This document shows, piece by piece, positions 6,669-15,195 of a stretch of 64,000 nt of DNA; the first letter of the stretch is position 1, and each line of letters starts with the position of its first letter. Source of the DNA: Thioalkalivibrio sp. ALJ21. Its GTDB lineage: Bacteria > Pseudomonadota > Gammaproteobacteria > Ectothiorhodospirales > Ectothiorhodospiraceae. A program made the position numbers and the translations under genes. Location of the stretch: contig NZ_KB905155.1 in the NCBI RefSeq assembly GCF_000378605.1, forward strand, positions 1,116,001 to 1,180,000. The letters are read 5' to 3'. The notes beneath the pieces were generated by a model. It was not told the DNA's origin and made no database searches. It worked only from the letters and a program-made list of their open reading frames with translations.

Positions 6669-8690
6669 ATGCAGACCCCGGACGATGCCGCACAGTTGCT
6701 GGACACCCTGCAGGATGACAGTCAGTGCGATCTCGCCGAGACCCTGCGCCGCATCGTGGACTGGCTGCGCCCGGACACCCCCCGCAACGTGGCGCCGGTC
6801 ATTGCCCGAATCGAGAGCCTCACGCTGGCGCTGCAGGAACAGCCCGAGGTGCGCGAACGCCTGCGCGAGCGCCTGGAGGCCGGCCTGGAGGACGCCCGCC
6901 ACCTGACGCTGTACACCGGCGTGGGCCTGTTCTCCCGCAAGGGATTCTTCCGCGAGGCGGCGGAACTCCTGTACGAGCGCGTCAACCCACACCCAATGGA
7001 CCGCGCGGATCTTCGGGACGTGCTCTACCACGTCTTCGACGACCCCGATGACGCGATCTGGGTATCGGCCCTGCCGGACGATGCCTGGTCACGCCTGCTG
7101 GGAGCGCTGGGCTGCCTGTCCGGCGAGCACCCCGGCGTGCTGGACCGCGCCCGCAGCGAGACGCTCTATGCCCTGGAGATGCTCTCCATCTGGATCGCGG
7201 CCGAGGAACTGGAGCCGGAGTTGCTGCGGCTGGACCCGTCGATTGCCGAGCGCAATTCCGCCTTCGTCGCGCAGGAGCGCGAGATCTCCGCCTATGTGCG
7301 CGACTACCGCGCCTGGCTGCAGGACCCCGGCCACGAGCGCATGGACGACGCCCACGCACGGGTGCTGCTGGATCAGTGCGGGGATCAGATCCTGCGCCTG
7401 CGTCGGCGCGCGATCACGCATGGCAGCAGCCTGTCGCTGACCCACCTGCTGGAGCGCTTGGACCAGACGCTGTCGCGCATCCACAAGCTGCTGGACCTGC
7501 TCGAGCCGCGCGAGGAGGCGCATACGCGCGCCACCGCGGTGGGCGTATTCCGCGATTTGGTCACGGCCAGTGCCCGCCGCCATGGGCTGCGCGCACTGTG
7601 GCAGGACAACATCCGTCTGGTGTCGCGCAGTATCACGCAGCGTGTCTCCGATACCGGCGAGCACTACATCACCCGCGATCTTGGCGAATACCTGATGATG
7701 CTGCGCTCGGGGGCCGGGGCAGGTCTGATCATCGCCTTCATGGCACTGATCAAGATCCAGGTGGAATCACTGGGCCTGTCCGAGGGCTGGAACGCCTTGT
7801 GGGTCAGCCTGAACTACGGCCTGGGCTTCGTGCTGATCCATATACTGCACTTCACCGTCGCGACCAAACAGCCAGCGATGACCGCCGCGCGACTGGCGGC
7901 CGCGATCGAGGAGAACGAACGCGGCACGGCCGACGCCTCGAAGCTCGCGGACCTGCTGGTGCGGGTGGGCCGATCCCAGTTCGCGGCAGTGCTGGGCAAT
8001 GTCGGCGTGGCACTCCCCATGGCACTGCTGATCGGGGTCCTCGCGGCCTGGGGTTTCGGCACGCCAATCCTGTCGGGCGCCGAGGCGGATTATCTGCTGG
8101 ATGGTCTGCGCCCGATCATGGGTCTGGCGCTGTTCTTCGCGGCCATCGCCGGAGTCTGGCTGTTCGTCTCCGGCCTGATCGCCGGGTTCTTTGACAACCG
8201 TTGCGCCTATCTCGACCTGCCCGGTCGCCTGCGCGAGCATCCGCTGCTGCAACGGCTGCTGCCCACCACCACGCGCCACCGCCTCGCCGACTGGGTCGGA
8301 TACAACTACGGCGCGGTGCTGGGCAATTTCCTGTTCGGTATGCTGCTCGGGATGACCGGCTTTGTCGGCTACCTGCTGAACCTGCCGCTGGACATCCAGC
8401 ACGTGGCCTTCGCCTCCGCGAACCTTGGCTACGTGACCGCCAGCGAGTCCATCGGCGTATTCACCTTCCTGCTGTTCCTGGTATTCGTACTGCTGATCGG
8501 CGCGGTCAACCTGTGGGTCAGCTTTGGCCTGGCCCTGTACGTTGCCCTGCGCGCCCGCGGCGTGCGTATCGGGGCCTTCGACCGCGTACTGAGGGCCTAC
8601 GGCCGGCACCTGCGCCGGCACCCGACGCAATTCCTGCTCCCGCCACGGGGTGGCGAGGCCCAGGAAGGTGACGAGGCGCCGCCCAGGTGA
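6669..8690 (+). CDS. Gcr-type 'site-specific recombinase' family membrane protein
   Basis: 673 residues. The ATG at 6669 has an AGGGAG site; an in-frame ATG at 6639 lies inside the -10 box and is unlikely. The N-terminal 340 residues are soluble and acidic/arginine-rich. The C-terminal half holds several membrane helices (GAGLIIAFMALIKI, GVALPMALLIGVLAAW, IMGLALFFAAIAGVWLFV, NFLFGMLLGMTGFVGYLL, FTFLLFLVFVLLIGAVNL). It resembles the family annotated as Gcr site-specific recombinase (SpecificRecomb). No recombinase catalytic motif is visible, so true function is unproven. Confidence 0.72.
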   Translation: MQTPDDAAQLLDTLQDDSQCDLAETLRRIVDWLRPDTPRNVAPVIARIESLTLALQEQPEVRERLRERLEAGLEDARHLTLYTGVGLFSRKGFFREAAELLYERVNPHPMDRADLRDVLYHVFDDPDDAIWVSALPDDAWSRLLGALGCLSGEHPGVLDRARSETLYALEMLSIWIAAEELEPELLRLDPSIAERNSAFVAQEREISAYVRDYRAWLQDPGHERMDDAHARVLLDQCGDQILRLRRRAITHGSSLSLTHLLERLDQTLSRIHKLLDLLEPREEAHTRATAVGVFRDLVTASARRHGLRALWQDNIRLVSRSITQRVSDTGEHYITRDLGEYLMMLRSGAGAGLIIAFMALIKIQVESLGLSEGWNALWVSLNYGLGFVLIHILHFTVATKQPAMTAARLAAAIEENERGTADASKLADLLVRVGRSQFAAVLGNVGVALPMALLIGVLAAWGFGTPILSGAEADYLLDGLRPIMGLALFFAAIAGVWLFVSGLIAGFFDNRCAYLDLPGRLREHPLLQRLLPTTTRHRLADWVGYNYGAVLGNFLFGMLLGMTGFVGYLLNLPLDIQHVAFASANLGYVTASESIGVFTFLLFLVFVLLIGAVNLWVSFGLALYVALRARGVRIGAFDRVLRAYGRHLRRHPTQFLLPPRGGEAQEGDEAPPR

Positions 8691-8697
8691 GGCCGGC

Positions 8698-9714
8698 ATG
8701 ATGCGCGCCTGGTGGGTCGCCCTCGCCGCCTTCTGGCTGGCCGCCTGTGCCGGCAGTCCGCCACAAACGCCCGCGGACGAGGCCCCGGATGAGCGCCCGG
8801 ACGCCGAGGTCCTCGAAGCCGCGGACGGGACCCGCCTCCCGCTGCACCGCTGGGGCCCGGAAGAACCTCGCCGGGTTGCGCTGGCCCTGCACGGTTTCAA
8901 CGACCACGGCGGCAGCATGGCGGCGCTGGGCGAGGCCCTCGCCGAGCACGAGATCGCCGTCTACGCCTATGATCAGCGTGGCTTCGGCGCCAACCGCGAT
9001 GTCGGCCGCTGGGCGGGCTACCAGACGATGGCCGAGGACGCCCGCACCGGGCTGCGCATCCTCGCCGAGCGCTACCCCGACAACCCGCCCTACCTGATCG
9101 GCAAGAGCATGGGCGGGGCCGTGGCCCTGCTGGCCACTAGCGGCGAAGAACTGCCGCCCATGCGCGGGACGGCCCTGATCGGCCCCGCCGTCTGGAGCCG
9201 CGATCAGATGCCCTGGTACCAGCGTTTTGGCCTCTGGGTTGGTGCCCGCATTGCCCCCGGCATGCGCCTGACCGGCGAGATGGCGGCGGAATTCGATATC
9301 CGGCCCACCGATGACCCGGCCGTGCTGGAACAGATGCGCGATGACCCGCTGGTCCTGCGCGATGCCCGCATCGACGCCCTGGACGGGCTGACCACGCTGA
9401 TGGGTCGCGCGCTGAGCGCCGGAGACGCCCTCCCCGCCCCAAGCCTGCTGCTCTACGGTGCGAAGGACGACCTCGTGCCACCCGAGCCCACGGCGGCGCT
9501 GGCCGAACGCCTGGCCGCAACCGGCGACCCCGGCCACCGCATGGTGCTCTATCCCGAGGGCTATCACATGCTCACACGCTATACCCGGGCGGAGGACACC
9601 TTCGGCGATCTCGTCGCCTGGATGCTGGACCCCGAGGCCACCCTGCCCTCCGGCCACGAACGGGCCCCGGAGACCATGGTGCAGAACCTTCGGGAACTCG
9701 ACGAGCAGCGCTGA
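8698..9714 (+). CDS. Lipoprotein alpha/beta hydrolase, lysophospholipase-like
   Basis: 338 residues from the ATG at 8698, 8 bp after the preceding stop, so probably co-transcribed. A lipobox (AAFWLAAC, Cys17) predicts membrane anchoring. The hydrolase core has the oxyanion region LALHGFNDHGG, the nucleophile elbow GKSMGG, an acid in LLLYGAKDDLVPP and a His in EGYHMLTR. This order matches monoacylglycerol lipase / PldB-type lysophospholipases. The substrate is probably a lipid or acyl ester; specificity cannot be read. Confidence 0.82.
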   Translation: MMRAWWVALAAFWLAACAGSPPQTPADEAPDERPDAEVLEAADGTRLPLHRWGPEEPRRVALALHGFNDHGGSMAALGEALAEHEIAVYAYDQRGFGANRDVGRWAGYQTMAEDARTGLRILAERYPDNPPYLIGKSMGGAVALLATSGEELPPMRGTALIGPAVWSRDQMPWYQRFGLWVGARIAPGMRLTGEMAAEFDIRPTDDPAVLEQMRDDPLVLRDARIDALDGLTTLMGRALSAGDALPAPSLLLYGAKDDLVPPEPTAALAERLAATGDPGHRMVLYPEGYHMLTRYTRAEDTFGDLVAWMLDPEATLPSGHERAPETMVQNLRELDEQR

Positions 9715-9767
9715 CGCTGCCTGATTGGGCGGGCCGAAGGGCCACATGGCGCGAGCCGCTCTCCAGT

Positions 9768-9781
9768 GTGATCCAGATCAA
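9768..9781. promoter_or_regulatory. FNR/CRP-family binding site candidate
   Basis: GTGATCCAGATCAA matches the FNR/ANR pattern TTGAT-N4-ATCAA with one mismatch and, read as TGTGATCCAGATCAAA, half of a CRP-type site. It lies 60-75 bp before the c-di-GMP enzyme at 9844. A related site occurs at 13541. Confidence 0.5.
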
Positions 9782-9788
9782 AGTTTAT

Positions 9789-9810
9789 GAGTATGAGATC
9801 TCTCATACTC
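9789..9810. promoter_or_regulatory. 10-bp inverted repeat upstream of the GGDEF/EAL gene
   Basis: Arms GAGTATGAGA and TCTCATACTC are separated by 2 bp. It directly follows the FNR/CRP-like site and precedes the start codon by 33 bp, the position expected for an operator. The cognate protein is unknown. Confidence 0.5.
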
Positions 9811-9843
9811 GAGGCCCTTTGACCTCGTCCCGAAGGCGCTCCC

Positions 9844-12444
9844 ATGTCCGCCGAACGTCCCGCATCCCCGCGCCGGGCCCTGCGACTGCGGCTGTTCATC
9901 GTCGCCGCGATCATGGGCGTGGCCCTGCTCGTGTTCCTGACGGTCCATATCACCTCCACGCTGATCTATGAACGCACGATGGCGCGCCAGGCGGAACAGA
10001 CCGCCAGCGGCATCGCCCACCAGACCTTCGCCTCGATGTTCCAGATCATGCGCGAGGGCTGGACCCGCGAGCAGCTGGAGGCGTTCTCGGCGGGGATCGA
10101 GGAATCGCTGGCGGACACGCCGCTGCAGCTGGATTTCTATCGCGGTGAGAAGGTCTCGGCGTTGTACGGCGACGTGGACCAGCCTGCGTGGCACGAGCGC
10201 ATCGAGCATGCATTCGAGACCGGTGCCATCGAAAGCCGGCAGGACAATGGCGAGCTGCGCTACACCTTCCCGCTACGGGCCCGCAACGAATGCCTCGCCT
10301 GTCATGGCAATGCCTCCAGCGGCGATGTGCTCGGGGTGATGGAGGTGCGCCAGGACCTGGGCACGGCGATCAGCGAGGCGCGCAACCAGCACGTCTGGAC
10401 CTTCCTGGGGACCGGGCTGGGCACGCTGCTGCTGGGTTCCCTGATCGCCGCCTGGGCGACGGCGCCCATCACCCGTTCGGTGCGCCGGTTCCAGGATCAG
10501 GTGACTCAAGTCAACGCGATCAAGGACCTCAACCACGTCGAGACGCAGGCGATCGACACCGGCTTCGTGGAGCTCAACCAGGTCGTCGATCAGGTCGACG
10601 ATCTGGTGCGCAAGCTGCGCGCGGTCGCGGTGGACAAGGACATCCTCGAGTTCGAGCTGAAGCTGCTGGACAAGTTCATCATCACCTCGGACGTGGTGCG
10701 GGACTGGCGCGAATACATCGGGGTCCTGCTGACCGAGATCAACACGATCATCGATGCCTACACCCTATTCACCCTGTTCAAGGCCAACGACGACGTCTAC
10801 GAGCTGGAGATCTTCTGGCGCGCGGAACCCAAAGAGGCCACCCGACGCACCGTGGAACGGCTGGCCACGCATCGCATCCGGGCATCCGAGGAGTTCGTGC
10901 GGGACGCGAATATCAGCGTGCGGCACAACGTCGCCGACGCCTCCAGTCATCTGCCGGAACTCTCGCCCCGCCAGATCGAGCTGGCGACCAAGTCACTGGT
11001 ACTGGACACCCCGCGCATCGGCGGGGTGGTCGGGATCGGCGTGCAGTCCGAACTGGTGCGCGACCCGGTCCGTCACGTGGTGATCGAAAGCATCCTTTCA
11101 ACCCTGCTGAATCTGGTTGGATCTGTGAAAGCGATCTACAAGTACACCCAGGACCTCGAGTACTACGCGACCCGCGACCCGCTGACCAACCTGTACAACC
11201 AGCGGGTGTTCTGGGAACTGTTCAACTACGAGATCAAGCGTGCCGAGGGGCACGGCTACCCCTTTGCGGTGATGGTCGTGGACCTGGACAACTTCAAGAC
11301 CATCAACGACCGCTACGGCCATGCCTTTGGCGACCGCTTCCTGCAGGCCTATTCCGAGACGATCCAGGGCGCGATCCGCAACGAGGACATCCTGGCGCGC
11401 TACGGCGGTGACGAGTTCGCGCTGATCCTGCCCGAGACCGACCTGCAGTCCGCCTGGCAGCTGGCCGCGCACATGGCCGAGGCCACCGATGGCCTGTCGC
11501 TCCCGGCCCCGGACGGCTCGCGGGTCAAGGCCACCACCTGCATCGGCATTGCCGCCTACCCGCGGCACGGCAAGGACACGCGCGACCTGTTCCTGGTGGC
11601 CGACAACATGATGTACAAGGCCAAGCGCGAGGGGAAAAACGCGGTCTGCGTACCGAGCGACGAGGAAGTGGCCGCGGTGTTCCGCGAGGCGGGCGAGACC
11701 GGCATCATGATCATGGAGGCGCTGGAGGACCGCCGCATCGTGCCCTACTTCCAGCCGATCATGGATACCGCCACCGGCGAGGCCCCTATCCACGAACTGC
11801 TGATGCGCATTCGCGTGGGCGACGAACTGATCCCGGCGGGCCAGTTCGTCGAGGTCGCCGAGACCATGGGCGTGATGCACCAGCTCGACTATGTGCTGAT
11901 CGAGCAGGCCTTTATCGAGGTCAGCCGCTCCGGCTACTCGGGGCTGCTGTTCATCAACCTCTCGCCGCGCGCGCTGATCATTGGCGAGTTCATCGGCAAG
12001 GTCCGCCAGCTCGCGCACGACCATGGCATCGACCCGTCCAAGGTGGTGTTCGAGATCACCGAGCGCGACACGGTGAAGAACATGGCCGTGCTCGAGCAGT
12101 TCGTGCTGGATCTGAAGCAGCAGGGATTCCAGTTCGCGGTCGACGACTTCGGCTCGGGCTTCTCCTCGTTCCACTACCTCAAGCGCTTCCCCATCGACTT
12201 CGTGAAGATCGAGGGCGATTTCGTGCGCAACATGGTCCACGACGCACGCGACCAGGCGTTCGTCCGCTCCATCGCGGCGCTGGCGCGCGACCTGAACGTG
12301 CGCACCATCGCCGAGTTCGTGGAGGATGCCGAGATCCTGGAAGCGGTCAGGTCCATCGGCATCCACTACGCCCAGGGCTTTCACGTGGGCCACCCCGGCC
12401 CAGGGCCGCTGCCTGGTCCCGGGAATGGCGAGACCCGCCACTGA
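9844..12444 (+). CDS. Membrane c-di-GMP enzyme: CxxCH sensor, HAMP, GGDEF and EAL
   Basis: 866 residues. TM1 is near residues 16-38. A periplasmic Tll0287-like (DUF3365) domain contains C150-L-A-C-H154, a c-type heme attachment motif. TM2 is near 181-203 (FLGTGLGTLLLGSLIAAW), followed by HAMP and a GAF-like linker. The GGDEF domain has RYGGDEF and an upstream RNED inhibitory site. The EAL domain has ExLxR as ELLMR, FEITE, VDDFGSGFSS and IAEFVE, so both activities look intact. It probably couples periplasmic redox or gas sensing to c-di-GMP level. The FNR-like site upstream fits control by oxygen or nitrogen oxides. Confidence 0.9.
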   Translation: MSAERPASPRRALRLRLFIVAAIMGVALLVFLTVHITSTLIYERTMARQAEQTASGIAHQTFASMFQIMREGWTREQLEAFSAGIEESLADTPLQLDFYRGEKVSALYGDVDQPAWHERIEHAFETGAIESRQDNGELRYTFPLRARNECLACHGNASSGDVLGVMEVRQDLGTAISEARNQHVWTFLGTGLGTLLLGSLIAAWATAPITRSVRRFQDQVTQVNAIKDLNHVETQAIDTGFVELNQVVDQVDDLVRKLRAVAVDKDILEFELKLLDKFIITSDVVRDWREYIGVLLTEINTIIDAYTLFTLFKANDDVYELEIFWRAEPKEATRRTVERLATHRIRASEEFVRDANISVRHNVADASSHLPELSPRQIELATKSLVLDTPRIGGVVGIGVQSELVRDPVRHVVIESILSTLLNLVGSVKAIYKYTQDLEYYATRDPLTNLYNQRVFWELFNYEIKRAEGHGYPFAVMVVDLDNFKTINDRYGHAFGDRFLQAYSETIQGAIRNEDILARYGGDEFALILPETDLQSAWQLAAHMAEATDGLSLPAPDGSRVKATTCIGIAAYPRHGKDTRDLFLVADNMMYKAKREGKNAVCVPSDEEVAAVFREAGETGIMIMEALEDRRIVPYFQPIMDTATGEAPIHELLMRIRVGDELIPAGQFVEVAETMGVMHQLDYVLIEQAFIEVSRSGYSGLLFINLSPRALIIGEFIGKVRQLAHDHGIDPSKVVFEITERDTVKNMAVLEQFVLDLKQQGFQFAVDDFGSGFSSFHYLKRFPIDFVKIEGDFVRNMVHDARDQAFVRSIAALARDLNVRTIAEFVEDAEILEAVRSIGIHYAQGFHVGHPGPGPLPGPGNGETRH

Positions 12445-12521
12445 GCGGCCTCGCCTGACGGACCACGCTGTTTTATCGTGGGGACAGCCACCCGTACTTC
12501 CAGAGAGTGGCCGGAGGCACG

Positions 12522-12899
12522 ATGGGACAAAAGGGCAAGGGGTCTTCCGAACGGCTGGACGCGCTGGTCGCGCAAAGTCATCGCTCGCGTGCGGAACGCG
12601 AGCAGGGCTATCGCGAACAGGCGCTCAAGATGTACCCGTGGGTCTGCGGGCGCTGCGGGCGGGAATTCACGCGAACCAACCTGCAGGAGCTGACGGTCCA
12701 CCACCGCGACCACAACCACGACAACAACCCGCCCGATGGCAGCAACTGGGAACTGCTGTGCCTGTACTGCCACGACAACGAACACCAACGCTATACCGAC
12801 GCGACTCCCGGCAACGGCAAGAGCGCCGGCACCACGGCGACCCACAACCCCTTCGCCGGGCTCGCCGACCTGCTGAACCGGGACGACGACTCGAAGTAA
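12522..12899 (+). CDS. YajD-like HNH nuclease
   Basis: 125 residues from the ATG at 12522, preceded by a GGAGG at 7 bp; a GTG at 12508 is the less likely alternative. A Cys4 zinc frame (CGRCG ... CLYCHDNEH) brackets the HNH core LTVHHRDHNHDNNPPDGSNWE. The family YajD is a small, widespread predicted endonuclease of unknown physiological role. No phage or restriction genes are adjacent, so a housekeeping repair role is as likely as defence. Confidence 0.85.
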   Translation: MGQKGKGSSERLDALVAQSHRSRAEREQGYREQALKMYPWVCGRCGREFTRTNLQELTVHHRDHNHDNNPPDGSNWELLCLYCHDNEHQRYTDATPGNGKSAGTTATHNPFAGLADLLNRDDDSK

Positions 12900-12930
12900 G
12901 GCCTGCGGGGCAGGCTTCCCGAGGATTTGC

Positions 12931-13512
12931 TTACAGGGACCGCCACCAGAACTGGAGCGGCTTCCAGGTCTCCTCTTCCTCGCCCAGATCCGGCCAGTGG
13001 TAATGGCATACGAGCCCTTCGGCGGGTTCGTAGCCACGCTTGCGCCAGAAGCCGTCCAGCGGGCGATAGCCCGCCGGGCGTGCCGGATGATCGTCCGGGC
13101 GGATGACGGCGCAGAAGGTCGCCTGCGTATAGCCCGACTCGCGCGCCGCGGCCTCGCGGGCATCAAAAAAGCGATGGCCGGCCCCCTGCCCCCGACAAGA
13201 ACGCCGCAGGACCGACTCCGCGAGATAGAAATAGCGCTCGGGGTCCAGTCCGTTCTGGACAAAAGGGGCCTGAAAATCGGCGTCGGCCGCCGCCAGCGGC
13301 AGCGAGGTCGACGCGCCCACCAGTTCGTCGCCATCCCAGGCGAGCACCACCGCGCTTTGCGGACATCGGACATAGTCGGCCAGGTAGTCCCGCTCGTACT
13401 CGACGGAGCCTTCGTACAGGTAGGGCCACTCGCGAAAGACCTCGATACGCAGACGCGCAATGGCCTCCAGATGCGGCTCAAGGCCCGTGCCACGTTCCAT
13501 CGTGAAGTTCAC
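12931..13512 (-). CDS. GNAT-family N-acetyltransferase
   Basis: 193 residues if translation starts at the GTG at 13512, which has a strong AAGGAG 8 bp upstream. In-frame ATGs exist at 13533 and 13500. The acetyl-CoA pyrophosphate loop is in SCRGQGAGHRFF; the C-terminal beta strand region is HYHWPDLGEEEETWKPLQFW. The substrate cannot be inferred. Upstream, an FNR/CRP-like site is shared with the divergent gene at 13727. Confidence 0.78.
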   Translation of the reverse strand: MNFTMERGTGLEPHLEAIARLRIEVFREWPYLYEGSVEYERDYLADYVRCPQSAVVLAWDGDELVGASTSLPLAAADADFQAPFVQNGLDPERYFYLAESVLRRSCRGQGAGHRFFDAREAAARESGYTQATFCAVIRPDDHPARPAGYRPLDGFWRKRGYEPAEGLVCHYHWPDLGEEEETWKPLQFWWRSL

Positions 13513-13540
13513 CCCCGCCTCTCCTTTATTCATACGTCCT

Positions 13541-13554
13541 GTGACACAGATCAA
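13541..13554. promoter_or_regulatory. Second FNR/CRP-like site
   Basis: GTGACACAGATCAA (extended TGTGACACAGATCAAAGG) shares TGTGA-N6-TCAAA with the site at 9768. It lies between the divergent GNAT and host-attachment genes and could serve either. Confidence 0.42.
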
Positions 13555-13726
13555 AGGGGCCGATTCGATGCCCCTGGAACCAGGAAACTCAGCCACAACG
13601 ATCTACACTCAGGAAGAAAGGATGCAACATCCCGCGCGGACCCGATGGCAGTACCGGGCCCGCTCGTGGATTGCGTGTCCATTTCGCCCTTCGGGGCATT
13701 CACGTCTGTCCAACAGGAGGCACTGT

Positions 13727-14176
13727 ATGGATACCGTATGGATCGTTGTGGCCGATGCCGCCCGCGCGCGCATCCTCAGTTGTGAAGGTCGTGCCTGCCA
13801 GGGTCTGCACGAAATCGAGACCCTGACGCACACCGAGTCCCGCGTACATCCCCGGGAGCTGGTCACCGACCGCCCCGGCCGCAGCTGGAGCAGCGCCGGA
13901 GGTGACGGCCGCCACGCCATGCAGGAGACCACCGACCCAAGTGTCAACGAACGCAACCGTTTCGCCCGCGAAGTCGCCGACCGTCTCAGGGGGGGCTATC
14001 ACAGCGGCAGTTACCAGCGGCTGGTGATCCTCGCCGCGCCACAATTCCTGGGGGCCCTGCGCGAACTACTGGACCCGCAGGTCGCACAGATCGTCACCGC
14101 CCAGATTGCCAAGAACGTCTCCAAGATCCAGGACCCGGCCGCCCTGCGCAGCCACCTGCCGGACTTCCTCTACTAG
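13727..14176 (+). CDS. Host attachment protein family (pfam Host_attach)
   Basis: 149 residues beginning MDTVWIVVADAARARIL, with a CAGGAGG site. Conserved features are the N-terminal (I)VVADxxRARI strand, the central DRPGRSWSSAGG segment and C-terminal VILAAPQFLGALRELL. In Agrobacterium a member is linked to host attachment. In free-living bacteria the function is unknown, and the fold resembles peptide-release-factor-like nucleases. It is monocistronic, with its own terminator and a putative FNR/CRP-like site 170 bp upstream. Confidence 0.82.
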   Translation: MDTVWIVVADAARARILSCEGRACQGLHEIETLTHTESRVHPRELVTDRPGRSWSSAGGDGRHAMQETTDPSVNERNRFAREVADRLRGGYHSGSYQRLVILAAPQFLGALRELLDPQVAQIVTAQIAKNVSKIQDPAALRSHLPDFLY

Positions 14177-14192
14177 CTCACCGACCTTGCTC

Positions 14193-14227
14193 GACAAGGG
14201 CCCGCCCAGCGCGGGTCCTTGTTTTTT
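14193..14227 (+). terminator. Rho-independent terminator
   Basis: A 12-bp stem (ACAAGGGCCCGC / GCGGGTCCTTGT) followed by six T at 14222-14227, directly after the host-attachment-family gene. Confidence 0.85.
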
Positions 14228-14241
14228 GCTCGGGCCACTTT

Positions 14242-15111
14242 TTACTCGAACCTCACTTCGACTTCCGGGACATGGTCCGGGACCAGGCCCTCGTAACGCA
14301 CCCGAAAGGCGTCGTGTTCATCCACCGCAAACAAGGGCCCGAAGCTCCCCAGGCTCAGCAGTTCGCCGGCCTCTAGGGACTCGCCGCGGGCCGCCAGTTC
14401 ATCCACCAGCCAGAGGACGGCGTCCAGTGGGTGTCCGAGGATGGCGCTACCCGGATACTCGCCCAGCACCTCGCCATCTTCGTTCTCGATGACCACCGTC
14501 ATCGCGGCCAGCGTCTCAGCCATCTCCGGGGTCACGGGCACCGGCTCGCCAAGGACACCTCCCCGCGCGCCCACGTTGATCGCGGTAATGCTCCGGGCAT
14601 CCAGGGTCGCGGGGTCCGCGACCATCAGATCCACGAGCTCAATGAATGGCAGCACCCAGTCGATGGCCGCGAGCACCTCGGCATGGTCCGATGCCTGCAT
14701 GATGGCCGGGTCCGCCACGCGAACGGCCAGATCGGCCTCGACCATGGGGCGCGCGCCGAAATCCCGCGCGACCGGGAGCTCTGACGGCCAGATCATCCCG
14801 GCCAGCATGGGGCCCGCCACCGGGGCATCGGCGCCGAAGCGTTCCTGCACGGTCTCGGAGGTCAGCCCGACCTTCCACCCCACATGCGGCCCCACCACCA
14901 CATCCAGCTCCGTCACCATGGCGCGCTGAATGCACAGGGCATCGGCCATGTCCTCCGGCTTGACCCGAGCTACGGGCTCCAGGTCCTGCCAGGCGGCTGC
15001 GAGGGCCTCGCCCTCGTGGGCACTGCCCTCCGGGCAGGCCGCGAATGCCGGACCCGCGATCCATAACCCCAGCAACAGCCCTGCCAGACCAACACCCCTG
15101 CAAGGACGCAT
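14242..15111 (-). CDS. Secreted 2-keto-4-pentenoate hydratase / FAH-like protein
   Basis: 289 residues from the ATG at 15111 (GGGGAGA site) with a signal peptide (GLLLGLWIAGPAFA). The body resembles the MhpD-like branch of the fumarylacetoacetate hydrolase superfamily: VGWKVGLTSETVQERFG, VEADLAVRVADP and VLGHP-type loop GSAILGHPLDAVLWL. Acidic metal-ligand positions (E-x-D in MVEADLAVRV) are retained. Export to the periplasm is unusual for a catabolic hydratase, so the substrate is uncertain. Confidence 0.75.
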   Translation of the reverse strand: MRPCRGVGLAGLLLGLWIAGPAFAACPEGSAHEGEALAAAWQDLEPVARVKPEDMADALCIQRAMVTELDVVVGPHVGWKVGLTSETVQERFGADAPVAGPMLAGMIWPSELPVARDFGARPMVEADLAVRVADPAIMQASDHAEVLAAIDWVLPFIELVDLMVADPATLDARSITAINVGARGGVLGEPVPVTPEMAETLAAMTVVIENEDGEVLGEYPGSAILGHPLDAVLWLVDELAARGESLEAGELLSLGSFGPLFAVDEHDAFRVRYEGLVPDHVPEVEVRFE

Positions 15112-15195
15112 GCGGATTCTCCCCAAAACAGCCATTGTATCCGGGCCGTCCCGGGGAGGCGTGATGAGGGAGGCGTTGGTTGAATGACTGTTTCC

